Below, in pieces: positions 17,685 to 27,050 of a DNA stretch of 64,000 nt. The first letter of the stretch is position 1; each line of letters opens with the position of its first letter. Below the pieces are notes generated by a model. It made no database searches and was not told the DNA's origin. It was given only the letters and a program-made list of their open reading frames with translations. Where the stretch lies: contig NZ_CP023696.1 of NCBI RefSeq assembly GCF_008704425.1, positions 3,756,001-3,820,000 of the forward strand, given 5' to 3'. This DNA comes from Streptomyces fradiae ATCC 10745 = DSM 40063. GTDB taxonomy: Bacteria; Actinomycetota; Actinomycetes; Streptomycetales; Streptomycetaceae. The translations under genes and the position numbers were made by a program.

Positions 17685-18365
17685 ATGACCATCCGGCTGA
17701 TGCTCGTCGACGATCAGGTGCTGCTGCGCACCGGCTTCCGCATGGTGCTCGCCGCCCAGCCGGACATGGAGGTGGTGGCGGAGGCCGGCGACGGGGTGGA
17801 GGCGCTCCAGGCGCTCAAGACCACGCCGGTCGACGTGGTGCTCATGGACGTCCGCATGCCGAAGCTCGACGGGGTGGAGGCCACCCGGCGCATCTGCGCC
17901 GAGCCGGGCGCGCCCCGCGTCCTCATCCTCACCACCTTCGACCTGGACGAGTACGCCTTCTCGGGGCTGAAGGCGGGCGCCAGCGGCTTCATGCTCAAGG
18001 ACGTGCCGCCCGGCGAGCTGCTCGCCGCGATCCGCGCCGTCCACAGCGGCGACGCGGTGGTGGCGCCCTCCACGACGCGCCGCCTGCTGGACCGGTTCTC
18101 GCCGATGCTGCCCAGTGGCGGCGGCAGGCAGTCCGAGCACAAGGCGGTCTCCCGCCTCACCGACCGGGAGCGGGAGGTCATGCTCCTCGTCGCCCAGGGG
18201 CTGTCGAACGGCGAGATCGCCGCCCGCCTCGTCCTCTCCGAGGCGACCGTGAAGACCCACGTGGGCCGCATCCTCACCAAACTGGAGCTCCGCGACCGCG
18301 TCCAGGTCGTCGTCCTCGCCTACGAGACCGGCCTGGTCCGCGCCGGCGGGGGGAGCCTGTCCTGA
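17685..18365 (+). CDS. Response regulator, NarL/FixJ family
   Basis: A 226-residue cognate regulator of the upstream kinase. The receiver domain shows the acidic pair D9-D10, phospho-acceptor Asp55 in VVLMDVRMPK, the switch Thr in LILTTFDLDEY and Lys in MLKDVPP. A LuxR-type helix-turn-helix occupies about 155-215 (LTDREREVMLLVAQGLSNGEIAARLVLSEATVKTHVGRIL). The stop codon overlaps the ATG of the TmrB-like gene by one base (TGATG), so kinase, regulator and that ATPase probably form one operon. DNA targets cannot be read from the sequence. Confidence 0.93.
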   Translation: MTIRLMLVDDQVLLRTGFRMVLAAQPDMEVVAEAGDGVEALQALKTTPVDVVLMDVRMPKLDGVEATRRICAEPGAPRVLILTTFDLDEYAFSGLKAGASGFMLKDVPPGELLAAIRAVHSGDAVVAPSTTRRLLDRFSPMLPSGGGRQSEHKAVSRLTDREREVMLLVAQGLSNGEIAARLVLSEATVKTHVGRILTKLELRDRVQVVVLAYETGLVRAGGGSLS

Positions 18366-18970
18366 TGCTGCTGTGGCTGAACGGCCCCTTCGGCGGGGGC
18401 AAGACGCAGACCGCCCACGAGCTCCACCGGCGCCTGCCCGGCAGCGTCGTGTGCGACCCGGAGGAGGTCGGCTTCGGTCTGCACCGCATGACCCCGCCCC
18501 CGCTGCGTGCCGACTTCCAGGACCTGCGGTCCTGGCGGCAGGGCGTCCACGAGGTGCTCGACCTCGTCCTGCGCCGACACGGCACCGGGCCGGTCATCGC
18601 CCCGATGACCCTCGTCGACCCCGGCTACTTCGCCGAGATCGTCGGCCGCCTGCGCGACGACGGCCACGAGGTGCACCACTTCGCGCTGCTCGCGGGCCGC
18701 GACACCGTCCTGCGGCGGCTGGCCGAGCGCGGACTGGGGCGCGGCCTGAAGAGGGAGAGCTTCGCCGTCGCCCGGCTGGACCACTGTCTGGAACGGCTCT
18801 CCCGTCCCGAGTTCGCCCACCACCTCCACACCGACCGGATGACCGTCCCGCAGGTGGCCGACGCCGTGGCCGCCCACGCCGGGCTGCGCCCGCTGCCCGA
18901 CACGTACGGCCCGCTCCGGCACCGCCTCCACCGCGCCGTGGTCGGGCTGCGCCACATCCGCCTCGGCTGA
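18365..18970 (+). CDS. tmrB: TmrB-like P-loop ATPase (tunicamycin-resistance family)
   Basis: A 201-residue cytosolic P-loop protein resembling Bacillus subtilis TmrB along its whole length: opening MLLWLNGPFGGGKTQTAHELHRR with Walker A G7-K13-T14, then CDPEEVGFGLHRM, VIAPMTLVDPGYFAEIVGRLR, EVHHFALLA and the closing LRHIRLG. TmrB confers resistance to tunicamycin, an inhibitor of the first lipid-linked step of wall polymer synthesis, perhaps by binding it. Translational coupling to a two-component regulator suggests induction by envelope stress or by the antibiotic. It could instead be a small-molecule kinase; resistance here is inferred from similarity only. Confidence 0.85.
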   Translation: MLLWLNGPFGGGKTQTAHELHRRLPGSVVCDPEEVGFGLHRMTPPPLRADFQDLRSWRQGVHEVLDLVLRRHGTGPVIAPMTLVDPGYFAEIVGRLRDDGHEVHHFALLAGRDTVLRRLAERGLGRGLKRESFAVARLDHCLERLSRPEFAHHLHTDRMTVPQVADAVAAHAGLRPLPDTYGPLRHRLHRAVVGLRHIRLG

Positions 18971-18995
18971 GGAGGCGCGGCCCGCGCGGAGACGC

Positions 18996-20096
18996 CTAGC
19001 GCAGCACCGTCTCCAGGAAGTCGCCGCCGATCCGCGCCACCGCCGCCACGTCGAGCTGGTGCAGGACGTAGCGGCCGCGGCGGCGGACCGTCACCAGCTC
19101 GGCCTTCTTCAGCACCGACAGGTGGCGCGACACCTCCGGCGGCGTGATCCCGTACGTGTCGGCCAGCTCGCTCGTGGTGTACGCACCGCGCGCGAGCTGC
19201 CGGCACAGCCGCATCCGCAGCGGGTGGGCCAGGGCCTCCATGCGTCGCTGCAGCAGCTGCACCGAGGCGGGGCCCGCCACGGACGGCGCACCGACCGGGT
19301 ACTGCACCACCGGGCGCCAGCGCGGCGCGTGCAGCACCACCAGGTGCGGCCAGCCGAAGCTGGTCGGCAGGAACGTCATGCCGGCTCCCACCGCCGGGTC
19401 CGTCGCCGTCGTCCGGGCGTGGGTCATCTTGTCCACCTGGATGAGCCGCCGCGGCCCGTCCTCCTCGACCGCGACGGCGGGCGACACCGCCCGTACGGCC
19501 TCGGTCACCCCCCTGTGGCGCAGCAGCTCGCCCTTCTCGCGTGCGTCGGCGACCAGGCCGGGCCCGACGCGCCGCCACGTGTCGGCGAAGAACGCCTCTT
19601 CGCATTCCTCGAACAGGCGCCGCAGCCACGCCCTGACCCCACTCGGGTCGTCGAGCAGCCGGCGGGCGAACTCCAGCTGCCGGGGCCCCCGGTTCGCGGC
19701 CAGTTCCAGCACACGGGCCGGCCGCACCGGCTCCTCCTCCATGGAGGAGGAGCAGTTGAACTCCAGCGCCGCCCGGACGAACCGCTCCTCGTCCAACCGG
19801 TCCAGCAGATCCAGCTCCTCCGCGAGCGTCGTCCCCGGCCGCCCCCCGCCCGGCAGCCCCGCGTACGGGTGGAAGACGTCCGACATCGTCGCCGTCCACA
19901 GGAAGTTCGCCTCGTGGAGCCGGTCGGCCAGGTCCGGCTTGAGTCCCGCCGCCGTCGCCGTCGCCCATCCGTGCAGCCCCGGATGGTGCGCCGGCTCGTC
20001 CAGCGCGTGCAGGGCCACGCCGAGCTCGGCGAGGGGCGAGACCGCGAAGTCGATCCGCTCGGGCGGCAGGCCGGTGATGTCTATCGTCACGCTCAC
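18996..20096 (-). CDS. ArsR-family transcriptional regulator with DUF5937 domain
   Basis: A 366-residue protein: a large N-terminal DUF5937-type domain (about residues 1-250) of unknown ligand, then a C-terminal ArsR-like winged helix (about 275-355: MEALAHPLRMRLCRQLARGAYTTSELADTYGITPPEVSRHLSVLKKAELVTVRRRGRYVLH). Such proteins are found widely in actinobacteria as single-gene regulators; no metal-binding cysteine motif is seen in the helix-turn-helix. GTG 20096 lies directly after a GGGGG run; the second GTG, at 20090, has better spacing from it and is an equally good start. Convergent with the tmrB-like gene, 25 bases apart. Confidence 0.85.
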   Translation of the reverse strand: MSVTIDITGLPPERIDFAVSPLAELGVALHALDEPAHHPGLHGWATATAAGLKPDLADRLHEANFLWTATMSDVFHPYAGLPGGGRPGTTLAEELDLLDRLDEERFVRAALEFNCSSSMEEEPVRPARVLELAANRGPRQLEFARRLLDDPSGVRAWLRRLFEECEEAFFADTWRRVGPGLVADAREKGELLRHRGVTEAVRAVSPAVAVEEDGPRRLIQVDKMTHARTTATDPAVGAGMTFLPTSFGWPHLVVLHAPRWRPVVQYPVGAPSVAGPASVQLLQRRMEALAHPLRMRLCRQLARGAYTTSELADTYGITPPEVSRHLSVLKKAELVTVRRRGRYVLHQLDVAAVARIGGDFLETVLR

Positions 20097-20397
20097 GCCC
20101 CCTATGGTGCGCCGTGCCGGATGGAGCGGACGCTCGCTTGACGACCCTGGTCAATCGATGGGCCTCCCCCGCCTTGACCGCCGCAGCCTGGTCCCGTGAA
20201 CGCGACCCAGCAGCACCTCCTCGACTCCTACCGTGCCACCGTCCACGGCCGCCCCCTTCCGCCCCCGCCGGGCACCACACCCCTACGGGCCCTCTTCCAC
20301 CGAGCCTCCTCCCCCTCCCGAACGCCCAGACCCGTCCCGGCCTCCGCCACCCCTTGAGGTCGCACCGACCGCCTTCCGGATCAGCCTCCGATCAGTC
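20097..20397. other. Gene-free stretch of 301 bp
   Basis: Between the DUF5937 regulator start and the stop codon of the next minus-strand gene I find no credible gene, RNA or strong hairpin; the sequence is C-rich with scattered CCCC tracts. It must contain the regulator's promoter, but no clear -10/-35 pair is visible. Confidence 0.5.
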
Positions 20398-21876
20398 CTA
20401 CCGCGTCTCCCTCACCTCCTCCCGCAACACCTGCCGCACCGACTCCATGAACTCCGCCACCGCCTCCCTCACGTCGTCCGCCGTCCACTCGAGCCCCGGC
20501 GCCGTGACCCCCACCTCGGTCACCGCGACGCCGGGCGGGCCACCCGCGCTCCCCGCGTACCAGCTCTGGAAGAGAGCCGTCCCCGCCTCCTCCGCCTGCC
20601 GGACCGCAGCCTCCGTCAGCGCCTCGGGCGGGTACGGCAGCCACACCTGGAACTCGTGGGTGTGCGGCACCTCGGGGTGCACCCGGAACCACGGCACGCC
20701 CGCCGCCTCGAACCCGGCACGGAGCGCATCCGCCACGACCCGCGCCTGCGCCACGTAGGACGGCAGCCTCGGCAGTTCCTGCTCCAGGCCCAGCAGCGCC
20801 GCGAGCGCCGCCGGATGCTGCTGGAAGACGCCGCCCCCGTATCGGTGGCGCCACACCCGTGCCTCGTCCGCGAACGACTCCGGCCCCACCAGCGCCGCCC
20901 CCGACATGCCGTTCAGCGACTTGTAGAACGACACGTACACGCTGTCCGCCAGGCCGGCGATCTCCGGCAGGTCCCGTCCGAAGTGGGCCGTCGTCTCCCA
21001 CAGGCGGGCCCCGTCGAAGTGCACCACCGCGTCCCTCTCACGGGCCGCCTCCACCACCTCCTCCAGCTCCTCCCAGGCGGGCAGCACGAACCCCGCGTCG
21101 CGCAGCGGCAACTCCAGCATCAGCGTCCCGAACGGCTCCCCCACCGCCCGTACCTCCTCGGCCGTCGGCAGCCGGCCCGCCCGTGTCGGGTGGACCGTCC
21201 GCAGCCCGCTCAGCGCCCCCAGCGCGCCCTGCTCGTGCACCTCCGGATGGGCCAGCGGATGCAGCGCGACGACCTGGCTGCCGGTGCGCCCCGCCCAGCA
21301 CCGCAGGGCCACCTGCTGCGCCATCGTCCCCGTCGGGAAGAACACCGCCTCCGGGAAGCCGAGCAGCTCCGCCACCCGCCGCTCCAGATGCCCGACGATG
21401 CCGTTGCCGTAGAGGTCGACGGCCTCGTCCAGGTCGTACACCGACGGCCCCTCGGCCGCGAGCCTCGTGAGCCACTGCGCCGGTGTCGTCTCCGCCGACG
21501 TCCGGTGCAGCGACCTCCCGGCCGCCCGCCACGCGGCGTTCCGCCGCCGCCGTTCCGCCCCCTCGTCCTCGACCACCCCGCCTGAGTCCGCCTCCTTGCC
21601 GTCGTCCGCCTCGGTGCCGTCGGTCACCTCCTTGCCGTCGGTCACCTCCTGTTCTTCGAGCACCTCGCCGCCGGCGTTCACTTCCGCGTACCCGTCCGCC
21701 CCCTCGTCCTCGACCGCCTGCCTGGCTCCGTCTGCTCCCCTGCCTTCGGCCTCCTCTCCCCGCGTCCCGCGCCCGCGTTCGTTCTCCTCCGGCCGTCCCT
21801 GCCCGGCCTCCGTGCTCTTCTCGGCCCCGTCGCGGCGTCCGGCGAGCTCGCTTTCGTCACCCATCGCATCAGTCAT
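20398..21876 (-). CDS. PLP-dependent beta-eliminating lyase, threonine aldolase-like
   Basis: A 492-residue protein whose C-terminal ~370 residues form a fold type I PLP enzyme of the low-specificity L-threonine aldolase family (DLYGNGIVGHLERRVAELLGFPEAVFFPTGTMAQQVALRCW; FDGARLWE; the PLP Lys in VSFYKSLNGMSGAALVG). Such enzymes cleave beta-hydroxy amino acids to glycine and an aldehyde. The first ~120 residues are a strongly acidic, Gly/Glu/Asp-rich disordered tract not found in the family, with several shorter possible starts inside. ATG 21876 opens MTDAMGDESELAG; frame openness to 22044 runs into the divergent gene and is unlikely to be used. Confidence 0.82.
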   Translation of the reverse strand: MTDAMGDESELAGRRDGAEKSTEAGQGRPEENERGRGTRGEEAEGRGADGARQAVEDEGADGYAEVNAGGEVLEEQEVTDGKEVTDGTEADDGKEADSGGVVEDEGAERRRRNAAWRAAGRSLHRTSAETTPAQWLTRLAAEGPSVYDLDEAVDLYGNGIVGHLERRVAELLGFPEAVFFPTGTMAQQVALRCWAGRTGSQVVALHPLAHPEVHEQGALGALSGLRTVHPTRAGRLPTAEEVRAVGEPFGTLMLELPLRDAGFVLPAWEELEEVVEAARERDAVVHFDGARLWETTAHFGRDLPEIAGLADSVYVSFYKSLNGMSGAALVGPESFADEARVWRHRYGGGVFQQHPAALAALLGLEQELPRLPSYVAQARVVADALRAGFEAAGVPWFRVHPEVPHTHEFQVWLPYPPEALTEAAVRQAEEAGTALFQSWYAGSAGGPPGVAVTEVGVTAPGLEWTADDVREAVAEFMESVRQVLREEVRETR

Positions 21877-22034
21877 GCGGCGATCATGCCCAGGCGCCGT
21901 CCACAGCCGCGTGGGATTATCGGACCGGCCTATGGGGCCTGTGGACGGCCCGGAGGCGGCGGCGAAACGCTGGCGTAGCATGACGAGAAATCGTCCGGTA
22001 CCCGCCGAGGACTGGAACGGAAGGCCGTCGCCAC

Positions 22035-22982
22035 GTGAACCCACCAGCAGAACCCCGCCCCGCCCGGCTCTCCGTCGGCGTCGTCGGCGCCGGCCGGGTC
22101 GGACCCGCCCTCGCCGCGTCCCTGCAGCTCGCCGGGCACCGCCCGGTCGCCGTGTCCGGTGTGTCCGACGCGTCCCTGCGGCGCGCCGCCGACCTGCTCC
22201 CCGGCGTCCCCGTCGTCCCGCCCGCGCAGGTCATGGAGCGCGCCGAGCTGGTGCTGCTGACCGTCCCGGACGATGCCCTGCCCGGCCTGGTCCAGGGTCT
22301 CGCCGAGACCGGGGCCGTCCGCCCCGGGCAGCTCCTCGTCCACACCTCCGGCCGGTACGGCGTCGCCGTCCTGGACCCCGCCCGCCGCGCCGGGGCGCTG
22401 CCGCTCGCCCTGCACCCCGCCATGACCTTCACCGGTACGAGCGTCGACGTGCAGCGCCTCGCCGGGTGCTCCTTCGGGGTGACCGCGCCGGAGGAGCTGC
22501 GCCTGGCCGCCGAGGCGCTCGTCATCGAGATGGGCGGCGAGCCCGAGTGGATCGCCGAGGAGGCCCGCCCGCTCTACCACGCGGCCCTCGCCCTGGGCGC
22601 CAACCACCTCGTCACCCTGGTGGCCCAGTCGATGGAGCTGCTGCGCCGGTCCGGCGTCGGCTCGCCCGACCGGATGCTCGGCCCGCTGCTCGGCGCCGCG
22701 CTGGACAACGCGCTCCGCTCCGGTGACGCCGCCCTGACCGGCCCCGTCGCCCGCGGGGACGCCGGGACGGTCGCGGCGCACGTGGCGGAGCTGCGCAAAC
22801 ACGCCCCGGCGACGGTCGCCGGCTATCTGGCGATGGCCCGCTCGACCGCGGACCGGGCCCTCGCACACGGGCTGCTCAAGCCAGAACTCGCGGAGGACCT
22901 GCTCGGAGTCCTCGCCGCGGGACCCGCGGGAGAAGAACGCACCGACGACACCGAAGGCCCGGAAGGGGACACCAGCCGATGA
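22035..22982 (+). CDS. Rossmann-like / DUF2520 NAD(P)-binding protein
   Basis: A 315-residue protein with an N-terminal Rossmann domain ([22 protein letters not shown], residues ~13-34) and a C-terminal all-helical DUF2520 domain with the conserved [10 protein letters not shown] and [15 protein letters not shown] segments, like short beta-hydroxyacid or ketopantoate-type dehydrogenases. In actinobacteria it stands directly ahead of panC, which it overlaps here by four bases (ATGA). A role in pantoate supply (ketopantoate reduction) is suggested by the operon but unproven. GTG 22035 follows GGAACGGAAGG with an acceptable spacing. Confidence 0.85.
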   Translation: MNPPAEPRPARLSVGVVGAGRVGPALAASLQLAGHRPVAVSGVSDASLRRAADLLPGVPVVPPAQVMERAELVLLTVPDDALPGLVQGLAETGAVRPGQLLVHTSGRYGVAVLDPARRAGALPLALHPAMTFTGTSVDVQRLAGCSFGVTAPEELRLAAEALVIEMGGEPEWIAEEARPLYHAALALGANHLVTLVAQSMELLRRSGVGSPDRMLGPLLGAALDNALRSGDAALTGPVARGDAGTVAAHVAELRKHAPATVAGYLAMARSTADRALAHGLLKPELAEDLLGVLAAGPAGEERTDDTEGPEGDTSR

Positions 22983-24058
22983 GCCCGACGCCGCACTCGC
23001 CAGGGACGTCCGGCGGCACCTCGGGCGCCCACCCCGGCGTCACGCTCGTCCACACCCGTGAGGACCTCGACCGGCTCGTCGACCAGGCCCGCGGGGCGGC
23101 CCCCGGCTCGCAGGTGGCCGTGGTCATGACCATGGGCGCCCTGCACGACGGGCACGCCACACTCGTGCGGGCCGCGCGCGGGCGGGTCGGACGGGACGGG
23201 TTCGTCGTCGTGACCGTCTTCGTCAACCCGCTGCAGTTCGGCGCGGGCGAGGACCTCGACCGCTACCCCCGCACCCTCGAGGCCGACGTGCGGGTCGCGG
23301 GCGCGGCCGGAGCGGACGCCGTGTTCGCGCCGTCCGTGGAGGAGATGTACCCGGGTGGCGAGCCGCAGGTCCGCCTCTCCGCCGGCCCGATGGGGGAGCG
23401 GCTCGAAGGCGCCTCCCGCCCCGGCCACTTCGACGGCATGCTCACCGTCGTGGCCAAGCTGCTCCACCTGACCCGACCCGACGTGGCGTTCTTCGGGCAG
23501 AAGGACGCCCAGCAGCTGGCCCTCATCCGGCGCATGGTGCGCGACCTGGCGTTCCGCGCCGAGATCGTCGGCGTGCCCACGGTCCGGGAGCCCGACGGCC
23601 TGGCCCTCTCCAGCCGCAACCGCTATCTGTCGCCCCGCGAGCGCCGCACGGCGCTGGCCCTGTCGGCCGCGCTGTTCGCCGCGCGCGACCGGCTCGCCGC
23701 CCAGCAGGCGCTTCGCGCACGCGCCGAGACCCTGCCGACGTCGCCGAGCCGCGCCGAGGCCCTGTCCCGGCTCGGCGAGTCCCGCGCGGCGGCGGACGCC
23801 CACGCCGTCGCCCAGGTGGCCCAGCACGGCCAGGGCGGCGGTGCCGACGGCGTCCGCGCGGCGGCCCGCGCCGTCCTCGACGAGGCCGCCGAGGCGAAAC
23901 CGCCCCTCCACCTCGACTACCTCGCCCTGGTGGACCCGGCCGACTTCACCGAGGTGCCCGACGACCACACGGGCGAAGCGGTCCTGCTCGTCGCGGCCCG
24001 CGTCGGCACCACGCGGCTGATCGACAACCTGCCCCTCACCTTCGGAGCCCCCGCATGA
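22979..24058 (+). CDS. panC: Pantothenate synthetase
   Basis: PanC joins pantoate and beta-alanine at the cost of ATP to AMP, giving pantothenate. Seen: [17 protein letters not shown] with the HxGH adenylation motif, [36 protein letters not shown], and [13 protein letters not shown]. The 359 residues exceed the usual ~280-330 because a ~45-residue Ala/Arg-rich insert follows position ~245, between the catalytic body and the C-terminal lid ([14 protein letters not shown]). It is coupled on both sides through ATGA overlaps, with the DUF2520 gene and nadB. Confidence 0.95.
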   Translation: MSPTPHSPGTSGGTSGAHPGVTLVHTREDLDRLVDQARGAAPGSQVAVVMTMGALHDGHATLVRAARGRVGRDGFVVVTVFVNPLQFGAGEDLDRYPRTLEADVRVAGAAGADAVFAPSVEEMYPGGEPQVRLSAGPMGERLEGASRPGHFDGMLTVVAKLLHLTRPDVAFFGQKDAQQLALIRRMVRDLAFRAEIVGVPTVREPDGLALSSRNRYLSPRERRTALALSAALFAARDRLAAQQALRARAETLPTSPSRAEALSRLGESRAAADAHAVAQVAQHGQGGGADGVRAAARAVLDEAAEAKPPLHLDYLALVDPADFTEVPDDHTGEAVLLVAARVGTTRLIDNLPLTFGAPA

Positions 24059-26007
24059 CCGGCATACGACTGCATGCCCCGGCGCCCGGCTGGGCCATCG
24101 ACGCCGACGTGGTCGTCGTGGGCTCCGGCGTCGCCGGCCTGACCGCCGCCCTGCGCTGCACGGCGGCCGGGCTCCGTACGGTCGTCGTCACCAAGGCCCG
24201 GCTCGACGACGGGTCCACCCGCTGGGCGCAGGGCGGGATCGCCGCCGCGCTCGGCGAGGGCGACACGCCCGAGCAGCACATGGAGGACACCCTCGTCGCG
24301 GGCGCCGGCCTGTGCGACGAGGAGGCGGTCCGCGTGCTCGTCACGGAGGGGCCCGACGCGGTACGCCGCCTCATCGCCACCGGCGCCCGGTTCGACACGG
24401 ACGCGGCCGGCACGATCGAGCTGACCCGGGAGGGCGGCCACCACCGCCGCCGCATCGCCCACGCGGGCGGTGACGCGACGGGTGCCGAGATCTCCCGCGC
24501 CCTGGTCGACGCGGTCCGCGAGCGCGCCGTCCGCACCATCGAGAACGCCCTCGTCCTGGACCTGCTCACCGACGCCGACGGACGCACGGCCGGCGTGACC
24601 CTGCACGTGATGGGCGAGGGCCAGCACGACGGCGTCGGCGCCGTCCACGCCCCGGCCGTCGTCCTCGCGACGGGCGGCATGGGCCAGGTCTTCTCGGCCA
24701 CCACCAACCCGGCCGTCTCCACCGGCGACGGCGTCGCCCTCGCCCTGCGCGCCGGGGCCGAGGTGAGCGACCTGGAGTTCGTGCAGTTCCACCCGACCGT
24801 CCTGTTCCTGGGCCCCGAGGCGGAGGGCCAGCAGCCCCTGGTCTCCGAGGCGGTACGGGGCGAGGGCGCCCACCTGGTCGACGCGGACGGCGTCCGGTTC
24901 ATGGTCGGACAGCACGAGCTGGCCGAGCTGGCGCCCCGCGACATCGTGGCCAAGGGCATCATGCGGCGCATGCGGGAGCAGGGCGCCGACCACATGTACC
25001 TCGACGCCCGCCACTTCGGCGCCGAGATGTGGGAGTCCCGCTTCCCGACCATCCTCGCCGCGTGCCGCACCCACGGTTTCGACCCGGTGACCGAGCCCAT
25101 CCCGGTCGCCCCCGCCGCCCATTACGCCTCCGGCGGCGTCCGCACCGACCTGCGCGGCCGCACCACCGTGCCGGGCCTCTACGCGTGCGGGGAGGTGGCC
25201 TGCACCGGCGTGCACGGGGCGAACCGGCTCGCCTCCAACTCCCTCCTGGAGGGCCTGGTCTTCGCCGAGCGCATCGCGGACGACATCGCCACCACCCTCG
25301 CCACCACCCTCGCCGCCCCGGAGACGGCCGCCCCGGAGACGGCCGACCCGGAGACGGCCGACCCAGCCACGGCGGGCCCTCACCCGCACGGCCCCGCCTC
25401 CGCCGGCCCCGGTCCCACCACCGCCCCCGGCGGCCCGGAGCCCCGCACGGCCACCCCCGTCCCGCACCCCGCCCCCCGTGTCCTGCCGCTGCTCGACCCG
25501 GCCGCACGCCCGCGCGTGCAGCGGGTGATGACCCACGGCGCGGGCGTCCTGCGCTCCGCCGACAGCCTCGCGAAGGCGGCCGAGCAGTTGGACGCCATCC
25601 ACGGCGACGCCCTCGGCGGGGCCGGGGGGAGCGGCCACAAGACGGCCGAGCCCGGCGTCGAGTCCTGGGAGACCACCAACGTCCTGTGCGTGGCCCGCGT
25701 CCTGGTCGCGGCCGCACGCCACCGCGAGGAGACGCGCGGGTGCCACTGGCGCGAGGACCGCCCCGACCGGGACGACGCCGCCTGGCGCCGCCACCTCGTC
25801 GTACGTCTCCGTCCGGACCGGAGCCTGGACGTCCGTACGACCGCCACCCACGACTTCCCCCCGACCGACCGGCCTCTGAGCCACTCCGCCGCCGGCACCC
25901 GAGACCCGGCCCGAGACCCGGCCCGAGACCCGGCCCGAGACCCGGCCCGAGACCCCGCCCACCACCCCGCCGCACAGGCCGCCGCCCGCAGGGAGCAGCA
26001 AGCATGA
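24055..26007 (+). CDS. nadB: L-aspartate oxidase
   Basis: NadB is the FAD enzyme that oxidises L-aspartate to iminoaspartate for quinolinate synthesis, the first committed step of de novo NAD synthesis. Seen: [16 protein letters not shown] (FAD site), [26 protein letters not shown], and [22 protein letters not shown]. At 650 residues it is longer than the ~540 norm: a Pro/Ala/Thr-rich insert of ~70 residues separates the flavin domain from the C-terminal helical domain, and the C-terminus ends in Arg-Asp-Pro-Ala repeats. It overlaps panC and nadC by four bases each. nadA is not in the window. Confidence 0.94.
   Translation: MTGIRLHAPAPGWAIDADVVVVGSGVAGLTAALRCTAAGLRTVVVTKARLDDGSTRWAQGGIAAALGEGDTPEQHMEDTLVAGAGLCDEEAVRVLVTEGPDAVRRLIATGARFDTDAAGTIELTREGGHHRRRIAHAGGDATGAEISRALVDAVRERAVRTIENALVLDLLTDADGRTAGVTLHVMGEGQHDGVGAVHAPAVVLATGGMGQVFSATTNPAVSTGDGVALALRAGAEVSDLEFVQFHPTVLFLGPEAEGQQPLVSEAVRGEGAHLVDADGVRFMVGQHELAELAPRDIVAKGIMRRMREQGADHMYLDARHFGAEMWESRFPTILAACRTHGFDPVTEPIPVAPAAHYASGGVRTDLRGRTTVPGLYACGEVACTGVHGANRLASNSLLEGLVFAERIADDIATTLATTLAAPETAAPETADPETADPATAGPHPHGPASAGPGPTTAPGGPEPRTATPVPHPAPRVLPLLDPAARPRVQRVMTHGAGVLRSADSLAKAAEQLDAIHGDALGGAGGSGHKTAEPGVESWETTNVLCVARVLVAAARHREETRGCHWREDRPDRDDAAWRRHLVVRLRPDRSLDVRTTATHDFPPTDRPLSHSAAGTRDPARDPARDPARDPARDPAHHPAAQAAARREQQA
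25900..25959 (+). repeat. 12-bp in-frame tandem repeat at the nadB 3' end
   Basis: Five copies of CGAGACCCGGCC (last copy one base changed) encode the repeated Arg-Asp-Pro-Ala of the NadB tail. A unit of 12 keeps the frame, so copy number could vary without loss of function. Confidence 0.9.
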
Positions 26008-27047
26008 CCACGCCCGAAGAACGCCCGCAGCCCGTGGACGTCCCCCTGATCCAGATCGGCGCCCCCGCGCCCGCCGAGGACCCGGCGGAAGCGGTCGGCG
26101 GCTGCGGCGACGGCTGCGGCTGCGGAGCCGGCCCGGAGGGCGACGAGGTGTACGAGTGCGGGCTCGACCCGGCGCTCGCCGAGCTCCTCGCCCAGCTGGG
26201 CCTCGACCCGGTGCTGGTCGAGGACGTCGCGTACCGCGCGATCGAGGAGGACCTCGACGGCGGCGTGGACGTCACCACCGTCGCGACCGTCCCCGAGGAC
26301 GCCGTCGCCACCGCCGACTTCACCGCGCGCGAGGCGGGCACCGTCGCCGGCATCCACGTCGCCGAGGCGGTGCTGTCGATCGTGTGCACCGAGGAGTTCG
26401 AGGTGGAGCGGCACGTCCTGGACGGCGACCGCGTCGAGGCGGGGCAGAAGCTGCTGTCCGTCACGGCCCGCACCCGCGACCTGCTGACGGGGGAGCGCAG
26501 CGCCCTCAACATCATGTGCCGCCTCTCCGGCATCGCCACGGCCACGCGCGCGTGGGCGGACGCCCTGGAGGGGCACAAGGCGAAGGTCCGCGACACCCGC
26601 AAGACCACGCCGGGCCTGCGCGCCCTGGAGAAGTACGCGGTCCGCTGCGGCGGAGGCGTCAACCACCGCATGTCCCTCTCCGACGCCGCGCTGGTCAAGG
26701 ACAACCACGTGGTGGCGGCCGGCGGCGTGGCGCAGGCGTTCAAGGCCGTGCGCGAGCAGTTCCCCGACGTGCCGATCGAGGTCGAGGTCGACACCCTCCA
26801 CCAGGTCCGCGAGGTCCTGGAGGCGGGCGCCGACCTGATCCTGCTGGACAACTTCACGCCCGCCGAGACCGAGGAGGCCGTCACGCTCGTCGCGGGCCGC
26901 GCCGTCCTGGAGTCGTCCGGCCGGCTCACGCTGGAGAACGCCGCCGCCTACGCCGCGACGGGCGTGGACTACCTCGCGGTCGGCGCCCTCACCCACTCGT
27001 CGCCGATCCTCGACATCGGACTCGACCTGCGAGAGGCCCGGGGCTGA
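26004..27047 (+). CDS. nadC: Nicotinate-nucleotide pyrophosphorylase (carboxylating)
   Basis: NadC (quinolinate phosphoribosyltransferase) turns quinolinate and PRPP into nicotinate mononucleotide. The catalytic part shows EDLDGGVDVTT, LLTGERSALNIMCRLSGIAT, VRDTRKTTPGLRALEKYAVRCGGG, HRMSLSDAALVKDNH and LLDNFTP. With 347 residues it carries a ~50-residue N-terminal extension containing the cluster Cys-Gly-Asp-Gly-Cys-Gly-Cys and one further Cys, absent from most relatives and suggestive of metal binding. It overlaps nadB by four bases; coaX follows three bases after the stop. Confidence 0.95.
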   Translation: MTTPEERPQPVDVPLIQIGAPAPAEDPAEAVGGCGDGCGCGAGPEGDEVYECGLDPALAELLAQLGLDPVLVEDVAYRAIEEDLDGGVDVTTVATVPEDAVATADFTAREAGTVAGIHVAEAVLSIVCTEEFEVERHVLDGDRVEAGQKLLSVTARTRDLLTGERSALNIMCRLSGIATATRAWADALEGHKAKVRDTRKTTPGLRALEKYAVRCGGGVNHRMSLSDAALVKDNHVVAAGGVAQAFKAVREQFPDVPIEVEVDTLHQVREVLEAGADLILLDNFTPAETEEAVTLVAGRAVLESSGRLTLENAAAYAATGVDYLAVGALTHSSPILDIGLDLREARG

Positions 27048-27050
27048 CCG

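Noticed and set aside
20097..20397. Small coding frames in the 301-bp gap
   Set aside because: Only Pro/Arg/Ser-rich frames without start signals.
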